This document shows positions 20,940 to 32,816 of a DNA stretch of 64,000 nucleotides, in pieces; the stretch's first letter is position 1; each line of letters starts with the position of its first letter. Under the pieces are notes generated by a model that searched no databases, was not told where the DNA came from, and worked only from the letters and a program-made list of their open reading frames with translations. The stretch is from Nemertoderma westbladi (taxonomy: Eukaryota > Xenacoelomorpha > Nemertodermatida > Nemertodermatidae): contig JAUCBJ010006796.1 in NCBI GenBank assembly GCA_032718475.1, positions 18,281 through 82,280 of the forward strand, written 5' to 3'. Both the position numbers and the translations under genes were made by a program.

Positions 20940-21406
20940 CTACATCATCCCAGTCATCAATAAGTACTCAAATCACCAGAACTTCAACCATGCTCACTCT
21001 CAGTTGGTGTAATAACCCCACCAAGAACAGGTATAACAGATATTTCACCATCTGAAGATGTTCGCTTGCCACCACCCCATCCACCTTCTCCACATCCTTC
21101 CTCCTCCTGGGCTGTGCAGACCAACCTCTGAGCTCTGTGCTCTTAGCAATGAAGAACAGCAGTATTATGCTTTTATACCAAGGACTATAGCTGCTGATGT
21201 GCCACCACCTTCAAACATAAACCCCATACCATTACCACCTCGAAGTACATCAACATCCTCTAGAGTACCACCTCGAGTTCAACAACACCCAGCCAGCACC
21301 ACAACCAGCAGCAGAATCTTAACCCTAAGTCTCTGCACCCCTCTTAGAAGAGCGCAATGACGCAATGGATTGGGGTGAATTTGATGAAGTTGAAGATGCG
21401 CCATAA
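20940..21406 (+). pseudogene. Pro-rich coding remnant with acidic end
   Basis: From 21010 one frame reads VITPPRTGITDISPSEDVRL and PPPHPPSPHPSSSWAVQTNL. Further frames give PRTIAADVPPPSNINPIPLP and, just before TAA at 21404-21406, LEERNDAMDWGEFDEVEDAP. Low-complexity Pro/Ser sequence ending in an acidic tail suggests the C-terminus of a real protein now frameshifted. It could be the continuation of the remnant at 19041, split by the LINE insertion. Product unknown. Confidence 0.3.
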
Positions 21407-21765
21407 AATTGTAATATTTTATCAACCTTTATGGAATTCGATGGGGTTTTGGATTTTGATATTAAACACAATGCAAACATCATCATAAACATACAACATC
21501 CCATCCTCATTAACTTGAAGGTTTACTGAAGCTAGATCATCAGGACCTTCTTTTCTGTAAAGGTGCGGCTTAATTCATTCGCTCTGTAGCACTGTAGGGT
21601 AGAATACAAAAATATAATATTGAAGCGCCAATTTATAATTCAGTTGTAAGATAAATTTAGAAAAATACATTTACAAATACAATTACAAATAAAACAAACC
21701 ACATAAAAGATAAGCTGAGTAGTAGGGGCTTGGCCGGCTCAGCGACAGTTAGACCCAACTGACTG

Positions 21766-21843
21766 GCGCCAGACTGTCTGGGTGACACCCAATGACACCT
21801 ATGGGTGTCATTGGGTGTCATTGGCGCCAGACTGTCTGGGTGA
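21766..21843. repeat. 15-bp perfect hairpin inside a 21-bp direct repeat
   Basis: ACACCCAATGACACC (21785-21799), loop TATG, GGTGTCATTGGGTGT (21804-21818). On both sides lies GGCGCCAGACTGTCTGGGTGA (at about 21766 and 21823). The direct repeats flanking a palindrome look like a tiny insertion or a recombination product. Confidence 0.9.
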
Positions 21844-21849
21844 ACCTCC

Positions 21850-22524
21850 TAATTAGGCTAATTAGACCCTAATTGACAGGTGTCATCAATTAATTAGTAC
21901 AACTAAACCCTAATAATAAACCCTGATAATCCTGGTATTATTTGAATTATTTCATTTGTTTTTAACTTGTTTTCTTGAAATTAACAACATTCTTTATTAG
22001 GGTATTTAGATTCAAAATGCTGAAAATCTAGAACATAAACATAAACTTAAAAACTTAAACTTAACGGAACTTAAACGCCTTACCCGAATAAACGACCCCC
22101 TTTGAATAAACTCCTCCCCAATTGGTAATTTATATAATTAAATGCCCGGCTCTTTGAGTAAATACGGTATATGTTTTATTCGTTCGACCTTCTTTCCGGT
22201 TTATGTAATGACTAATAATTAAATAATTAGTGTTAGCACACCCACTACTGTTAATGCATTACCCATAACCGATATCAACTGTAGCTATATTAGGCCTACA
22301 AAGAGATGTGGACCATGTGTAGAGATATGAAACAATGCTTCTCCTACATTACCCTACATGATGGTGTTTATAAGGTGTTGTTAATTATTTATTAGGCCAA
22401 AGGAGGGAAAATGTTTATATACAGTACTTCATAATCTTTTTATTCAAATTCTTACTTTACTAAGACCAAACTTTAGTTAAACCAAATTGGCATACAACTC
22501 TTGTCACCTACTACTTCTACTACT
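21850..22524. other. AT-rich non-coding
   Basis: No gene or known repeat recognised. It contains repeated CTTAAAC/TTAATTAG words. Confidence 0.4.
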
Positions 22525-23815
22525 ACTAGGATCGGCATGCTGCATTGCAGCTGCATTTTTAAGAATGCTGTGCCAGCTTGTCAACAAAATTGCACCGCCA
22601 CAACTCCCTATCACCCATGACATTTGCTAGATCATCCACATCTTCAAGGCCAGTGTCCTTTAAGATGCGTCTCAAGAAAGTCATGGGCTGTCCACCATGC
22701 TTATTCACTCCATGAGGCTGCCAAAGTACAAGATTATGCACTGGCTGGTCCTCACGGCGAAAGCAATGTCCTGCAAAGCGGAGGCGATTTTGTTCTAGTG
22801 TCAAGCTTGGGGGAACCAATGAGACACCTCCAATGTTATATAGTGTCTGGTTGGAGATGTGAGCATTGTACTTGACACAATGAACCCGGCGTGGCATTCT
22901 TGTGAATGTGCCATCCAGAGATTTGGTGTCCTCAGCAGTTAGAGCCCAGCATGGACTCCCGTAGAGGAGTACTGGAACTACTGCTGCTCTAAATAATCGG
23001 ACCTTAAGTTTCCGATTAATTCTCGGTGACTTCCAAATCCTGGAAAGCCTATTCAAGGCTGCACATGCCTTTCCCTTACGTATTCGAAGGTCCTCACCTT
23101 ACTTCCGGATCCATGATCCCAGGTAACAGAAGTCGTCCACATGCTCAAGCATACCATCCTTTGAGCTTATGCTCATCCGATCACTGACTTGCTGATGACT
23201 TTCAAAGTTAACTGTCAAAATTTTGGTCTTTCTGGAGTTAATATAAAGACCAACACCTAGAAGCAGCATGTGTCACCGTTAACAGTAGACACAAATGTTG
23301 TCGAACCATCGTATACTGATCTGATTGCTGCAATAATTTCATCAGGAATCCCATATAATGAAAGTATGCTGAACATACGTGAGCGAGAGACTGAATCAAA
23401 GGCCTTGAAGAAGTCAACAAAGATAACAGCCAGATGCCTGTCTTTCTTTTTTGATAATTCTTCAATTATCCTTCTAAGTGCCAAAATGGCTCCATGGTCC
23501 CACGACCTTTACGGAACCCATTCTGATTTCCACGGAGCAGTCTCTCAATGGGATCCCTGATGCGATTTAATAGAATCCTATTGTATAGCTTTGCAGCAAT
23601 CGAGATCAATGAGGATCCCCGAGATATAGAAGTTTCTTCTATAAAGTTATCAGGCAATACCCTGTCATTATTGAGGAGCTTTTCAAAGTGGGCTTTCCAA
23701 CCATTGAGGCGATCGGCTGGTGATTCAGCCTTAACCTTGGTGGTTGGTTGGCTTTTCCGCCCAGTAAGCAAATTGATCGATTTCCATGCCTGGGATAATT
23801 GCCTGCTGCCTGCTT
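22525..23815 (-). mobile_element. RTE-like LINE, truncated copy with two internal deletions
   Basis: Read on the minus strand, it runs from the equivalent of 43583 in the full-length LINE to the (TAG)n tail at 22525-22535. One deletion joins the equivalents of about 43753 and 44022 (near 23630). A second joins about 44373 to 44630 (near 23268), removing the FADD active-site region. The reading frame of the C-terminal 165 residues (22559-23056) is still open. A non-functional copy. Confidence 0.92.
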
Positions 23816-23924
23816 GTCACCTACTGTACAGTAGATTATATCCCAATTCAGTGTTACATTCACCCATTTTTTCTAAAGAGATTTAACATACTTATATTTT
23901 CAAACGGAAGCAGGACAATTCGGT

Positions 23925-24025
23925 CCCGGGAAATTCGGTCCCGGGAAATTCGGGCCGGACAATTCGGTCCGGACAATTCGGTCTGGACAATTCGGTCCGG
24001 ACAATTCGGTCCGGACGGTCCTGGT
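23925..24025. repeat. 14-bp tandem repeat
   Basis: Seven or so copies of GGACAATTCGGTCC or GGGAAATTCGGTCCC in tandem. The unit contains GGTCCGGAC, itself nearly palindromic. Confidence 0.88.
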
Positions 24026-24180
24026 GTTGGGTAGTTTTCATTGTAGTACTGCTGTTCAGTTCAGAACTACTGCTAGTTTATTCTACAAAATATTAGCCAA
24101 ATTTTGTCAAAAACATTTTTTGTTTCAAACCCCATTAAACTATATATTTTCTGAAAGCTGGTGACGAGTAGATTACAGCT

Positions 24181-24849
24181 ATGATAGTGGAAAACCTCCC
24201 ATACCTGTTATCAAGACAGAATACATACCTGTAACAAGATTATGCAGGTCTTTATAATTGGGTCTTTGTTTTGTACAATAGTCACCCCGCAGTGTCTGCG
24301 AATTATACATTGTAAAAAAATATTTAAAAAAAATATTATTGAAATTACTTTCCGAAATTAACATCCTGAAATTAATTTATGGACGTCCATTAATTACAGT
24401 AGTTATTTCATTACGATTCTGATTGGTTGATAGATTAATTTCGGGACGTCCATAAATTAATTTCGGGATGTCCATAAGTTAATTTCGGGATGTCCATAAA
24501 TTAATTTCGGGACGTTCAGATTAGTATACATACTCCTCCTTTAACGAAGCCCCATTCAACTCCTTTTATAAGACTGTGTACTCTATCAATGCCTCAGTTG
24601 GCGGACTCCAGTACTGCAAGGCTCAGCGCCGGGTAAGTTGACAATCTGTCAATAATAAAAATGAAAGCGAGCCGACATTTAGTCAGATCCACCAAATGGA
24701 TGGCCAAGGAGACAGACTGTCTGCATTGAGCTGATTCGAGTTAAATCGCTTCGCCAAAACGACCAAGTAGCCCATAGAAATACACTACATTTTTTTGGTG
24801 ATTTTGGCCGCCAAAACGACCAAGTTAATGTTTATTGGGATTGGGACTG
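24181..24849 (-). mobile_element. partial copy of the CAGT-ended DNA transposon
   Basis: Inverted relative to 32817-33330 and 57692-58350. It keeps one end (GGGATTGGGACTG, then TA at 24850), the palindromic GGCCGCCAAAACGACCAAGT, the array of TTAATTTCGGGACGTCC units at 24360-24510, and the phrase CACCCCGCAGTGTCTGCGAA. The other half of the element is missing. Confidence 0.85.
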
Positions 24850-24851
24850 TA

Positions 24852-25466
24852 AATAAATTAGTCTTAAACAACGCACTGAGCCCTGGATGACCTCGGGTAT
24901 TCTTAGTAATATCAGAGAAAGAGATAACTATTTGTATAAATTACTGTGTCACTCATACGGACCAAGTTAAATTTCGCCCTTGTTCAGTTGGCTCTCATGT
25001 GTCTGCGGAGGTCACAGTGTCACAAACTCCATTATTGTCGAGCTCAGACCCTGGCAGAAACCGAAATAATGAGTGCAGCGATTGAAGTGGGAGTTTTGGG
25101 GATCTAAGTAAATATAAAATTTAATATACATTGCACTAACTCCACCTTACTTACTTATGCTACATTATTGTAATAATTTGTGCATTTGCATATCGCAATC
25201 TTTATATCTCCTATTTGTATTTCGTACAAATAGTGATATTAAAAAATACTATGTCACAATAGGTTTGTATATGAGAAACCTCCAGTTCCTGTGGTAGTGG
25301 GAGTCAGATATCAATTCTCTCAGATGAGAGCACTTATGTACCTCTCCCATCGCCAATAAGACATCGTAATTTTGCTTCTAATTATACCCAGACCAGTCAC
25401 AAGACTGTGACTTACCAAGATGTAAATGTGCAGACTGATACTGTCAGGTCTGGATATACCGCCACT
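24852..25466. other. non-coding
   Basis: No gene or repeat recognised. Confidence 0.4.
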
Positions 25467-25472
25467 GCGAAA

Positions 25473-25728
25473 CTTCGCCTCCGCTTTGCAGGACATTGCT
25501 TTCGCCGTGAGGACCGTCTTGTACTTTGGCAGCCTCATGGAGTGAATAAGCATGGTGGACAGCCCATGACTTTCTTGAGACGCATCTTAAAGGACACTGG
25601 CCTTAAAGATGCGGATGATCTAGCAAATGTCATGGGTGATAGGGAGTTGTGGCGCTGCAATTTTGTTGACAAGCCGGCACAGCATTCTTAAAAATGCAGC
25701 TGCAATGCAGCATGCCGATCCTAGTAGT
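25473..25728 (+). mobile_element. RTE-like LINE, short 3' fragment
   Basis: Matches the last 260 bp of the full-length LINE (from TTCGCCTCCGCTTTGCAGGA) including the stop, the AGCTGCAATGCAGC leader of the 3' UTR and a TAGTAGTAA tail. A 15-base block present at 45153-45167 (AGCCAGTGCATAATC) is missing here, preserving the reading frame. Confidence 0.92.
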
Positions 25729-25860
25729 AAGTTGGCCACAAATCTACGAAAGTAACCCTCGAATATTTCGGGATTATTTCACCATGAATTAATCATGTTA
25801 ATAACACTGAAACTTTTGTGGGAAGCCCATTTGGTACAATTATTTGGGTCCTACGAATTA

Positions 25861-26133
25861 CTGCAAAAGACCGCAAAAGGCCAAAAAAGACCGCAAAAGA
25901 CCACAAAAAACCCCAAAAGACCGCAAAATACCGCAAAATACTGCAAAAGACCGCAAAATACTGCAAAAGACCACAAAATACCACAAAAGACCGCAAAAGA
26001 ACAGAGAAGGCATGGGTATACTGCAAAGACGAATTACCGCACAATACAGCAAAAGACCGCAAAAGACCGCAAAAGACAGCAAAAGACCGCAAAAGACCAC
26101 AAAAGACCACAAAAGACCGCAAAAGGCCACAAG
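25861..26133. repeat. 10-bp minisatellite GACCGCAAAA
   Basis: About 25 copies with A/G and one-base length variants, interrupted at 26000-26040 by non-repeat DNA. It is free of stops over long stretches in several frames and would read as Lys/Arg/Pro-Gln repeats; not a gene. Confidence 0.93.
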
Positions 26134-29100
26134 GAAGTGAACATTTAGTTTTACAGTACATTTACCTGTTTACAGTACAACATTTATTTATTTGATTTTA
26201 GCTAAAGTTCAACAATTATTTTAAAAAACAATTTATTGTTTTAGGTTAGGCCTACAACAGGATAGGACAACAGGCTGATCGGTGAACAAACCAAACCAAT
26301 AAAGAAGACAAGTGATGTGGAAAAAACAAAATACTGTAGTTAAAAAATACTGTAAACGTTTACTAATGATGTTCTACTAACTGTATTCTGTATTGTGGGG
26401 CGAGCGACGAAAGTAAGCGAGCTTAGCATACAGGTACCACTAACTCAATTGGTGTGTCTGTTGCTCTGTTGATCTGGTGTTCTGTTGTGTCCAATTTTAA
26501 ACGTTAATAACTCAGCCAAAAATGTTAATGAAATTTAACCAAACTTGGTACACATGAAGTCTGGCAAAAGTTTAGAAATTTTCCAAGTTGAATTTCCGTG
26601 TGGCCTTCAAGAAGCTTAGATAATAGCAATTAATTAGTTAATTAAGTTGATTACTGTAAAAACTGAATTTTCAACCTGCCTGTTAAAGGAAATTAATTAT
26701 TTTACAGTATAAGATTTAAATAATTATACTTAAAAATTATACAGATGTAATCCACATACCCCATTCTATTATATTTTTTAATTAGATCAAGTGATTTGCT
26801 TTAATAAATGTGTCTTTAATTGATCTAAACGTAATTAAAGCGGCACAATTATTGAGTACAAATGTAATCCTGCCCATTACAGTCCCGCTCTCAAAAAGCA
26901 TTCCTTTGATCAAACATTGATCAAACTTTGATCAAACATTGATCAAAGTTTGATCAAAATAGAATATCATTGAAAGTAGCATTGACATTGAAATGACATT
27001 GATGCCATATTGAAATGACCTTGAAATCGACACACCGAAATTCCAGACTTTCTGTCTCATATTGAAATGAGATTGAAATGATTTCAAGGTAACAGTTTAC
27101 ATCTCTCAACTGCGGCAAGCCTTTGAACTCAGATTCCCGCCGAGAACTGGCTTTTGTTAATGGCCATGTCGCTTTGTGATTGACAGGGCAGTGGATGGAG
27201 CTTGCTTGACTTTGTGGATGGACCGCGATTGGATTTACATGGCAGTGTTGTGGTAGTGTCCCAGACTGAGTCTTGTTCTTGTAGGGCAGGGCCTATTATT
27301 ACACTAACAACTAGTTCAGAAAAACATCCTTTGGAATATTTTTAAATTTTTATTATATTAGAAGTTAGTTTCTGTGTTCCTTAAATCAGAATCAAGGCCA
27401 AAGACCTCCTCCATTGACGTAGCAGCGCGATGGCTGCCGTTGCATTGCATTTGCTTATACAGTATTTGTGTAAATTCGACAAGCTTCCTTCCTGCCCCTG
27501 TCTCTAAGTATACTAATAAATGTAAATAAAGAAATAAATAAATCCGAGCGCTAGCGCCAGCGCACCCCATAAAATACCTTCTAAAAATGTACGTAATTTA
27601 ATTTTAATACTCTGATAAGGTAATTTTATTGAAAATCTAATTTGTTTTAAAGTAAACTATGTTATGTACATACATCATTAGTTACGTATTTTTTAATTCA
27701 GATTAACGTATTGTAATTATAATTTTTTTAATATTAAAAATCAAATTGGGTTAGTAATACTTATTAAATTATGCTCATTCATTTTTAATTAATGGAGGGT
27801 TTTAACCATCCGGCCAACAAACCACACTTTTGCTCACAGGTCGTTGTAAGACAAGGCATCAATATAACCCCAGTGATCCCATCCCCTCTCTTGTTGTGGA
27901 CTATGACTATATCATTGTACTGTACAAGCTGCGGACCTGCACACCCCCCCCCCCCCCCCCATTATAATGTATTGTAGCAATTATTTCTCCTTACAAGAAT
28001 GCAACGTATTTCCCACTTGTGGCCAGCCAGAAGGCCACAATGTCAACTGATATAATAATACCAAGGGATATTCTCATATCACTTATTCTCATATCACTTA
28101 CATATTCTCAGAAAATTTGGAATGTGGATCTTTAATATATTATATATTATTTTTTTTAACATTTCAACTGGAAAGGATTTTTCAGTATGCTTTCACATGG
28201 CCTCCCCCTCGGTACGCTAGTGCCCCCCCCCCCCCCCCCATTCTAATGTATTGTAGCCATCCACCCAACACATTGCGTAACTCAGAATTAAACTCCACAC
28301 AGACACAGCCCATACTTTGCTTTCATTACCACCACACCGCCAAGTGGAGATTCAATTGCAGCTGTTATTTTCTGATAATCGCTGTAAATTATTATAACCT
28401 AGGCTTTAACTGGTTTAAATAACGGCTATAGCTTACAAACCTATGGTATGATATGGGAGTGGTGTCCTGTGTGCTCTGCAGATATGATAATAACTTTGTT
28501 GCGTTTGAAACCCTAAGGCATTTACAATATTGTCTCTAATCACATGTAAGTTTTTTTTATAACATGAGAGAGACTGGGGTAACATCTATCAGACGGAATC
28601 TTGTGAAAATAAATATCATCCGCTGGGTGGCGCTGCAAATTTATTATTTGTTATAAATAGTATGTTACAGAAAACTATAGAATTTAATGCAACTTATATA
28701 ACCACCACATCAGAGGTGCCATAAATTCGGAACGGCAGAAGGTAGGTACTAGATAAATATGTACTGTTGGTACAAAAGATTATGTATCACGAAATTGAAA
28801 ATTTCCTCTGTAGTTATAACGTTGAGAACCAATTAACCAACCTACTATCTCACCCTGATAATGCATAACAACATTAAACAAAACCACACACGTTATATAA
28901 GATGTAAGAGAGCCCTAGTTAACAATATTATAAAATATAATATTAAAAACATATAACTTAAATAAATAATTAATTAAAATTAATAGAACAATAAAAGATT
29001 AAACAAATCCGGCATGACTGCAAATACCGAAATATGAAAAAATCAACACAATATTAATTAATATTTGTTATTAAAATAATAGGCTAAGTAAGGGTTGACA
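26134..29100. other. non-coding; TTGATCAAA cluster and C-runs
   Basis: No gene recognised in 3 kb. At 26396 a GTGGGGCGAGCGACGAAAGT phrase resembles the end of the 13.5-15.5 kb repeat. At 26907-26958 the palindrome TTTGATCAAA recurs five times. C17 runs lie at 27944-27960 and 28223-28239, each followed by CATT(A/C)TAATGTATTGTAGC. They therefore belong to a dispersed repeat that also touches 13305-13330. Confidence 0.4.
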
Positions 29101-29101
29101 C

Positions 29102-29323
29102 TTATATTAGGAATGCCATCATATAGTAACCCGACTTCAATCTTTTAACGGGTGGCTGCTGGGTGGTCTTACCGGTACCCTTTTTTTTATGAAAAGTTAC
29201 GATATTAACTATCACACAGGATAGATGCGCCCACTCCATAACCGGTGGCGCAACTATAACCTGTGTGGCAGTTACTACGTTCATATATTCTGGGAGAATT
29301 GCCTCATACCTATCCTTATCCAT
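29102..29323 (-). other. possible exon, unknown 73-aa frame
   Basis: On the minus strand TTTAACATTTCAG precedes ATGGATAAGGATAGG, so the ATG may also be the first codon of an internal exon. The frame reads MDKDRYEAILPEYMNVVTAT and ends after a basic KKKGTGKTTQQPPVKRL stretch, with a possible donor ACCG|GTAAGA near 29170. No family is recognised. Confidence 0.3.
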
Positions 29324-30150
29324 CTGAAATGTTAAAAATAATAATATCAGTAGGCCTATAGAAAAAATATTATAAGTATGAACAAAGTTATGATTGTTAT
29401 AATTTTCATGCGGTTGAGTAAGAATTTCGCCACCTATCTGTCTTACAAATACAAATTAGGACAGAATAAATTATATACTTATACATGTTTGTAATTTATA
29501 ATGTTAATTAATTATACGTTATTTAATGAAACATTAATTGTTATTAATAATGATAATAATATTAATAAGTATTAATTTCAGGAAACATTGCCCATAAAAT
29601 ACAATGAAATAAACACACTATAAACGGAAACATTTAGTATAGTAGCACAAGTAATGTTGGTGTGGTTCCAAGTCAAAATCTGGGACGTAACGCACCAAAC
29701 GTAACAAACAGTACCTTTGTTTTGTACTCACCCTTTTGTAAGAAATGTATTTTCTCCTACAACTCTTATCGAAATATAGCGAAATTTTGCAGAAAGATAC
29801 ACCCCCCCCCCCCCCACACGAATATAATTACCATATTCACGCCACGCACTCCACCATATTCACCTACACCCCCCCCCCCTCCCCCCCCAAAAAAAAAAAA
29901 AAACATACACCAAATTATACTTTATTTTACCTCCATCAAAAACAATGAGAAAGTAAAATAGCAGGTGCTAACTCCTAATTAATACTCCTAATTACTGTAT
30001 CACCACAACCATAAACCTATCACCGACCCTAAGCCTAACACTAACTCTAACCCTCATAATAAATTAGCTGTTAGTTTGACTAAGCCACACTGACTACATA
30101 AATGAAAATTAATTAATGCAAAATATTACTAACCTTTTGCCTTGATGAAT
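29324..30150. other. non-coding, C-runs and an A-run
   Basis: C14 at 29802-29815, then C-rich 29870-29888 followed by A15. The Pro/Lys frames across it are homopolymer effects. No gene recognised. Confidence 0.4.
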
Positions 30151-30559
30151 CTGTAGATGGAAGTGATATATATACTGTAGGTTCATCATTTAAATCGAAT
30201 TATCCAACTAATGCCTCCAATTTCTCTTTAAGATCATTGCCAAACATCTCCCTACGACTTCTGGTACATCCACTATATACTGCATATCGAACATAGTTGA
30301 GCAATATATTTTGTATTGGGCTCCTATTTTTTTCTTCTTCCCGAATTCTTCTTCCATTCTGCAATGGTTACACAAAACGAGAGAAACTGTAAAAGAAGGC
30401 CATGAAGATCATCAGATTCTTGGTGGATTACCCAAGACCTTCTACCTATAGGAGACATAGGATGGATAACTGCCATTTCTTCCTGACAAATATCCTTAAA
30501 AGAAAATATTTCTGAATCATTATCTTTAGTGCCCTGGTTTAAAATTCGTTCATGAATTT

Positions 30560-31380
30560 TATAGCATTCAGTGATAGAGACATTATAGATGTCTCTATAT
30601 ATGTAGCTCCACGTCGGCTTTCTCTAAGCAATCCATTTGCAGGCACATCATATTACTCAAGAAGATATTTAATGTAATTTTCACCAAGATGTCGTCGTCC
30701 TCGTATATTAAGTTCTAGCACACCACGACGGCATTCTAAAGTAAGCCTATTAGCTTTATTTATTCTGAGGTATGGAGCATTCTGTTTAAAATAGATTGGG
30801 TCTGATCATCTACATCTGCATCTACTATTGGATCATCAAGAGCTACAGGGTTATATGGAAGATGGAAGAAATCCTTATAAGTAGACATGTGTTCCTTGCA
30901 AACCAAAACAGACAACCCAAGTTTTAAATCAACCACAACACCAGCCATTGGCTCGCTATCAAGTAATTTTAATTTGTAAGGTCAGTCCTCACAGAAAGAC
31001 TGTACCTGATCGGGTCTAGCATTAAATACTCTAGGGATAGGAAATCTGTTTGCAAAAAAATTATGAAATCCTATTGGTCTACAATTTTCCACATACTGAG
31101 TACAACCAAGGCCACATACAACACTAGGTACGCAGCCATTATTTAGAAGGTGTGTAAGCTTTGCCATATCTAGATCTTTCATTGTGTTATTGTACTCCTG
31201 AAGTTCTTGGGTAAAATCTTTTACCACTGTCTTAGTTGGATAGAGGCCTTGGGAATTAATGACACATTATGTTTCCTTAATGTTTCAGGAAATAAATCTA
31301 ATAGGTCAGTTGGATTACCCAGAAAACCATGAATTTGGTTATATGATGTTGACAACCACGACTTTAGAGGGATTGTAATA
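30560..31380 (-). pseudogene. transposon-like protein remnant, zinc-binding motif
   Basis: Minus-strand frames join with one frameshift (near 31205) and one TGA (30982-30984) into one protein. It reads PLKSWLSTSYNQIHGFLGNP and DLLDLFPETLRKHNVSLIP, then FTQELQEYNNTMKDLDMAKL. A Cys/His block CGLGCTQYVENCRPIGFHNF follows, then DSEPMAGVVVDLKLGLSVLV. Further frameshifted words (RRHLGENYIKYLLE) continue to about 30560. The layout resembles large, poorly described proteins encoded by transposons in invertebrate genomes, possibly the same class as 46547-47852. That is recall without a search, so the family stays open. It lies just downstream of the basic coiled-coil gene at 31671 on the same strand. 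Confidence 0.45.
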
Positions 31381-31670
31381 TTAATATTAAAACAATAAAA
31401 TAGGACATGGGGTCTATTCCCTCAGATATTACCTAGCATTTAGGGCCACTTGGGCCACTGTTAGTACTCAGGCACTAGGCCCATCAAAAAACACAAAACA
31501 AAATACCAAATCGATTTTAGTGCTACATAAACCCAACCCAACTACCACAAGAAAAATTGCACCAAACCATACAGTAACTACAGGTTCCGGTAAGTATTGC
31601 ACGAAATAGGCTATCCCATAAATTACGAAAAATATAGGACATTTTGTCCGCCGAAATTGATGAATTTGGT

Positions 31671-32786
31671 TCATTGACCGCTATATATAAATGATGGCCA
31701 GCCACAAGATGGATGTATCTTAGGATGATTTATCTTAGTTAAATATATGGCACATTCCTTACAAAGAACATACTCAACATTGCGATTACGTAGGAGATAG
31801 CCATATTCACGGATACACAAGCACGTCCCCCAATCAGAGGCCTTTGGCTGGATGACGTCCTTAGGCCAATACCGGCAGAACATCCCGTAGGAGCAAGTTA
31901 CATTTTTCTCGAATTGAAAAATACCATGAAGAACCTTAAGACTCTCCATTCGATATCTTATGGGTACTTTATGTTTAATGGTTCCTAGTGTCTCAGCCAC
32001 GGCAAACTTCCTTTTATCCGGACATTCCTTTGAAATTTTTTTGTCATGCGCAAACTCGATAATGTTTGCTCGCAATCCACCCTGCCAAGACCGTATGTTG
32101 TTATTTTGACGAAGGAATCGCAAGCGCCACCCAAGTCTCCTAAGTGTTTTTCTCGCTGGTGTGTTTGCAACAACATCCCTTAATTTTCTCTTACTTCTTG
32201 GGGTTAATAGGTGAGGAATTTTGTCTAGATTTTCTGGTGTAGTTTTTTTATTTTCACCTACAAGTTTCCTCAATTTCTTTTGTAAATAAAGATTCTTATT
32301 TTCCAGAATTGCAAATTTCTTTTTTAGGGATTCTATTAGTTTAGATTTTTCACGCGAGATTTTTCGATGGTAGGTAATTCCTTGGTAGAACTGTCGTGTA
32401 GATGGGGTATGTTTTGATAGTTGACCCGATTCCAATTGATTCCGATCGCTTTGCTCTGAAACTTTCTCCTGTTCTTGGCGATGGTCCTTTGCCTTCCCCT
32501 GCTCCTTGATCTTTTGTCTATACTTTCGTTTCTTCATCCTTTCAAGGTTACGTTTAATTTTAAGGCGATCTTCTGTAAGTTCTTGTTGACGAGTTCCAAC
32601 ATTTGTCTCATTTTGCTGTCATCTTCGCTCTCTTCGTTTGCATTCCTTTACCACCTCTTCCTTCCTGAACTCAGCATATCTCCCTTCATCCTTTAATCTT
32701 TGCCGATACTTTGCAACCTTCTCTCGATTTTTTTTCGCCTTGTCTGCTGTCGTATTCTTGCTCTTCCCCTTTTCCTTCCCCATAAT
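31671..32786 (-). pseudogene. transposon-family protein, N-terminal half, one TGA
   Basis: Starts MGKEKGKSKNTTADKAKK and continues through a Lys/Arg-rich region like the KYRQRLKDEGRYAEFRKE segment. There is one in-frame TGA (32619-32621), after which the same frame runs 288+ residues. Features in order: basic coiled-coil (KKFAILENKNLYLQKKLRKL), a short basic linker, then VTCSYGMFCRYWPKDV and DWGTCLCIREYGYLL, and a further CKEC. The Cys motifs match the N-terminal half of a widespread uncharacterised animal family whose C-terminal half is seen in the gene at 49357. The C-terminal catalytic-like half is absent here. A near-identical second copy is at 63290-64000 on the other strand. Confidence 0.65.
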
Positions 32787-32816
32787 TACTTTCAATACTG
32801 CAATAAGTACCATATA

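Noticed and set aside
25793-26195. Lys/Gln-rich and Phe/Cys/Leu-rich frames of about 120 codons on both strands
   Set aside because: Read-out of the 10-bp repeat GACCGCAAAA.
29745-29948. Pro/Lys-rich small protein
   Set aside because: Created by poly-C and poly-A runs; no conservation or gene context.
30030-30056. Telomere-like CTAACCCT words
   Set aside because: Only a few imperfect copies (CCTAAGCCTAACACTAACTC); not a telomeric array.
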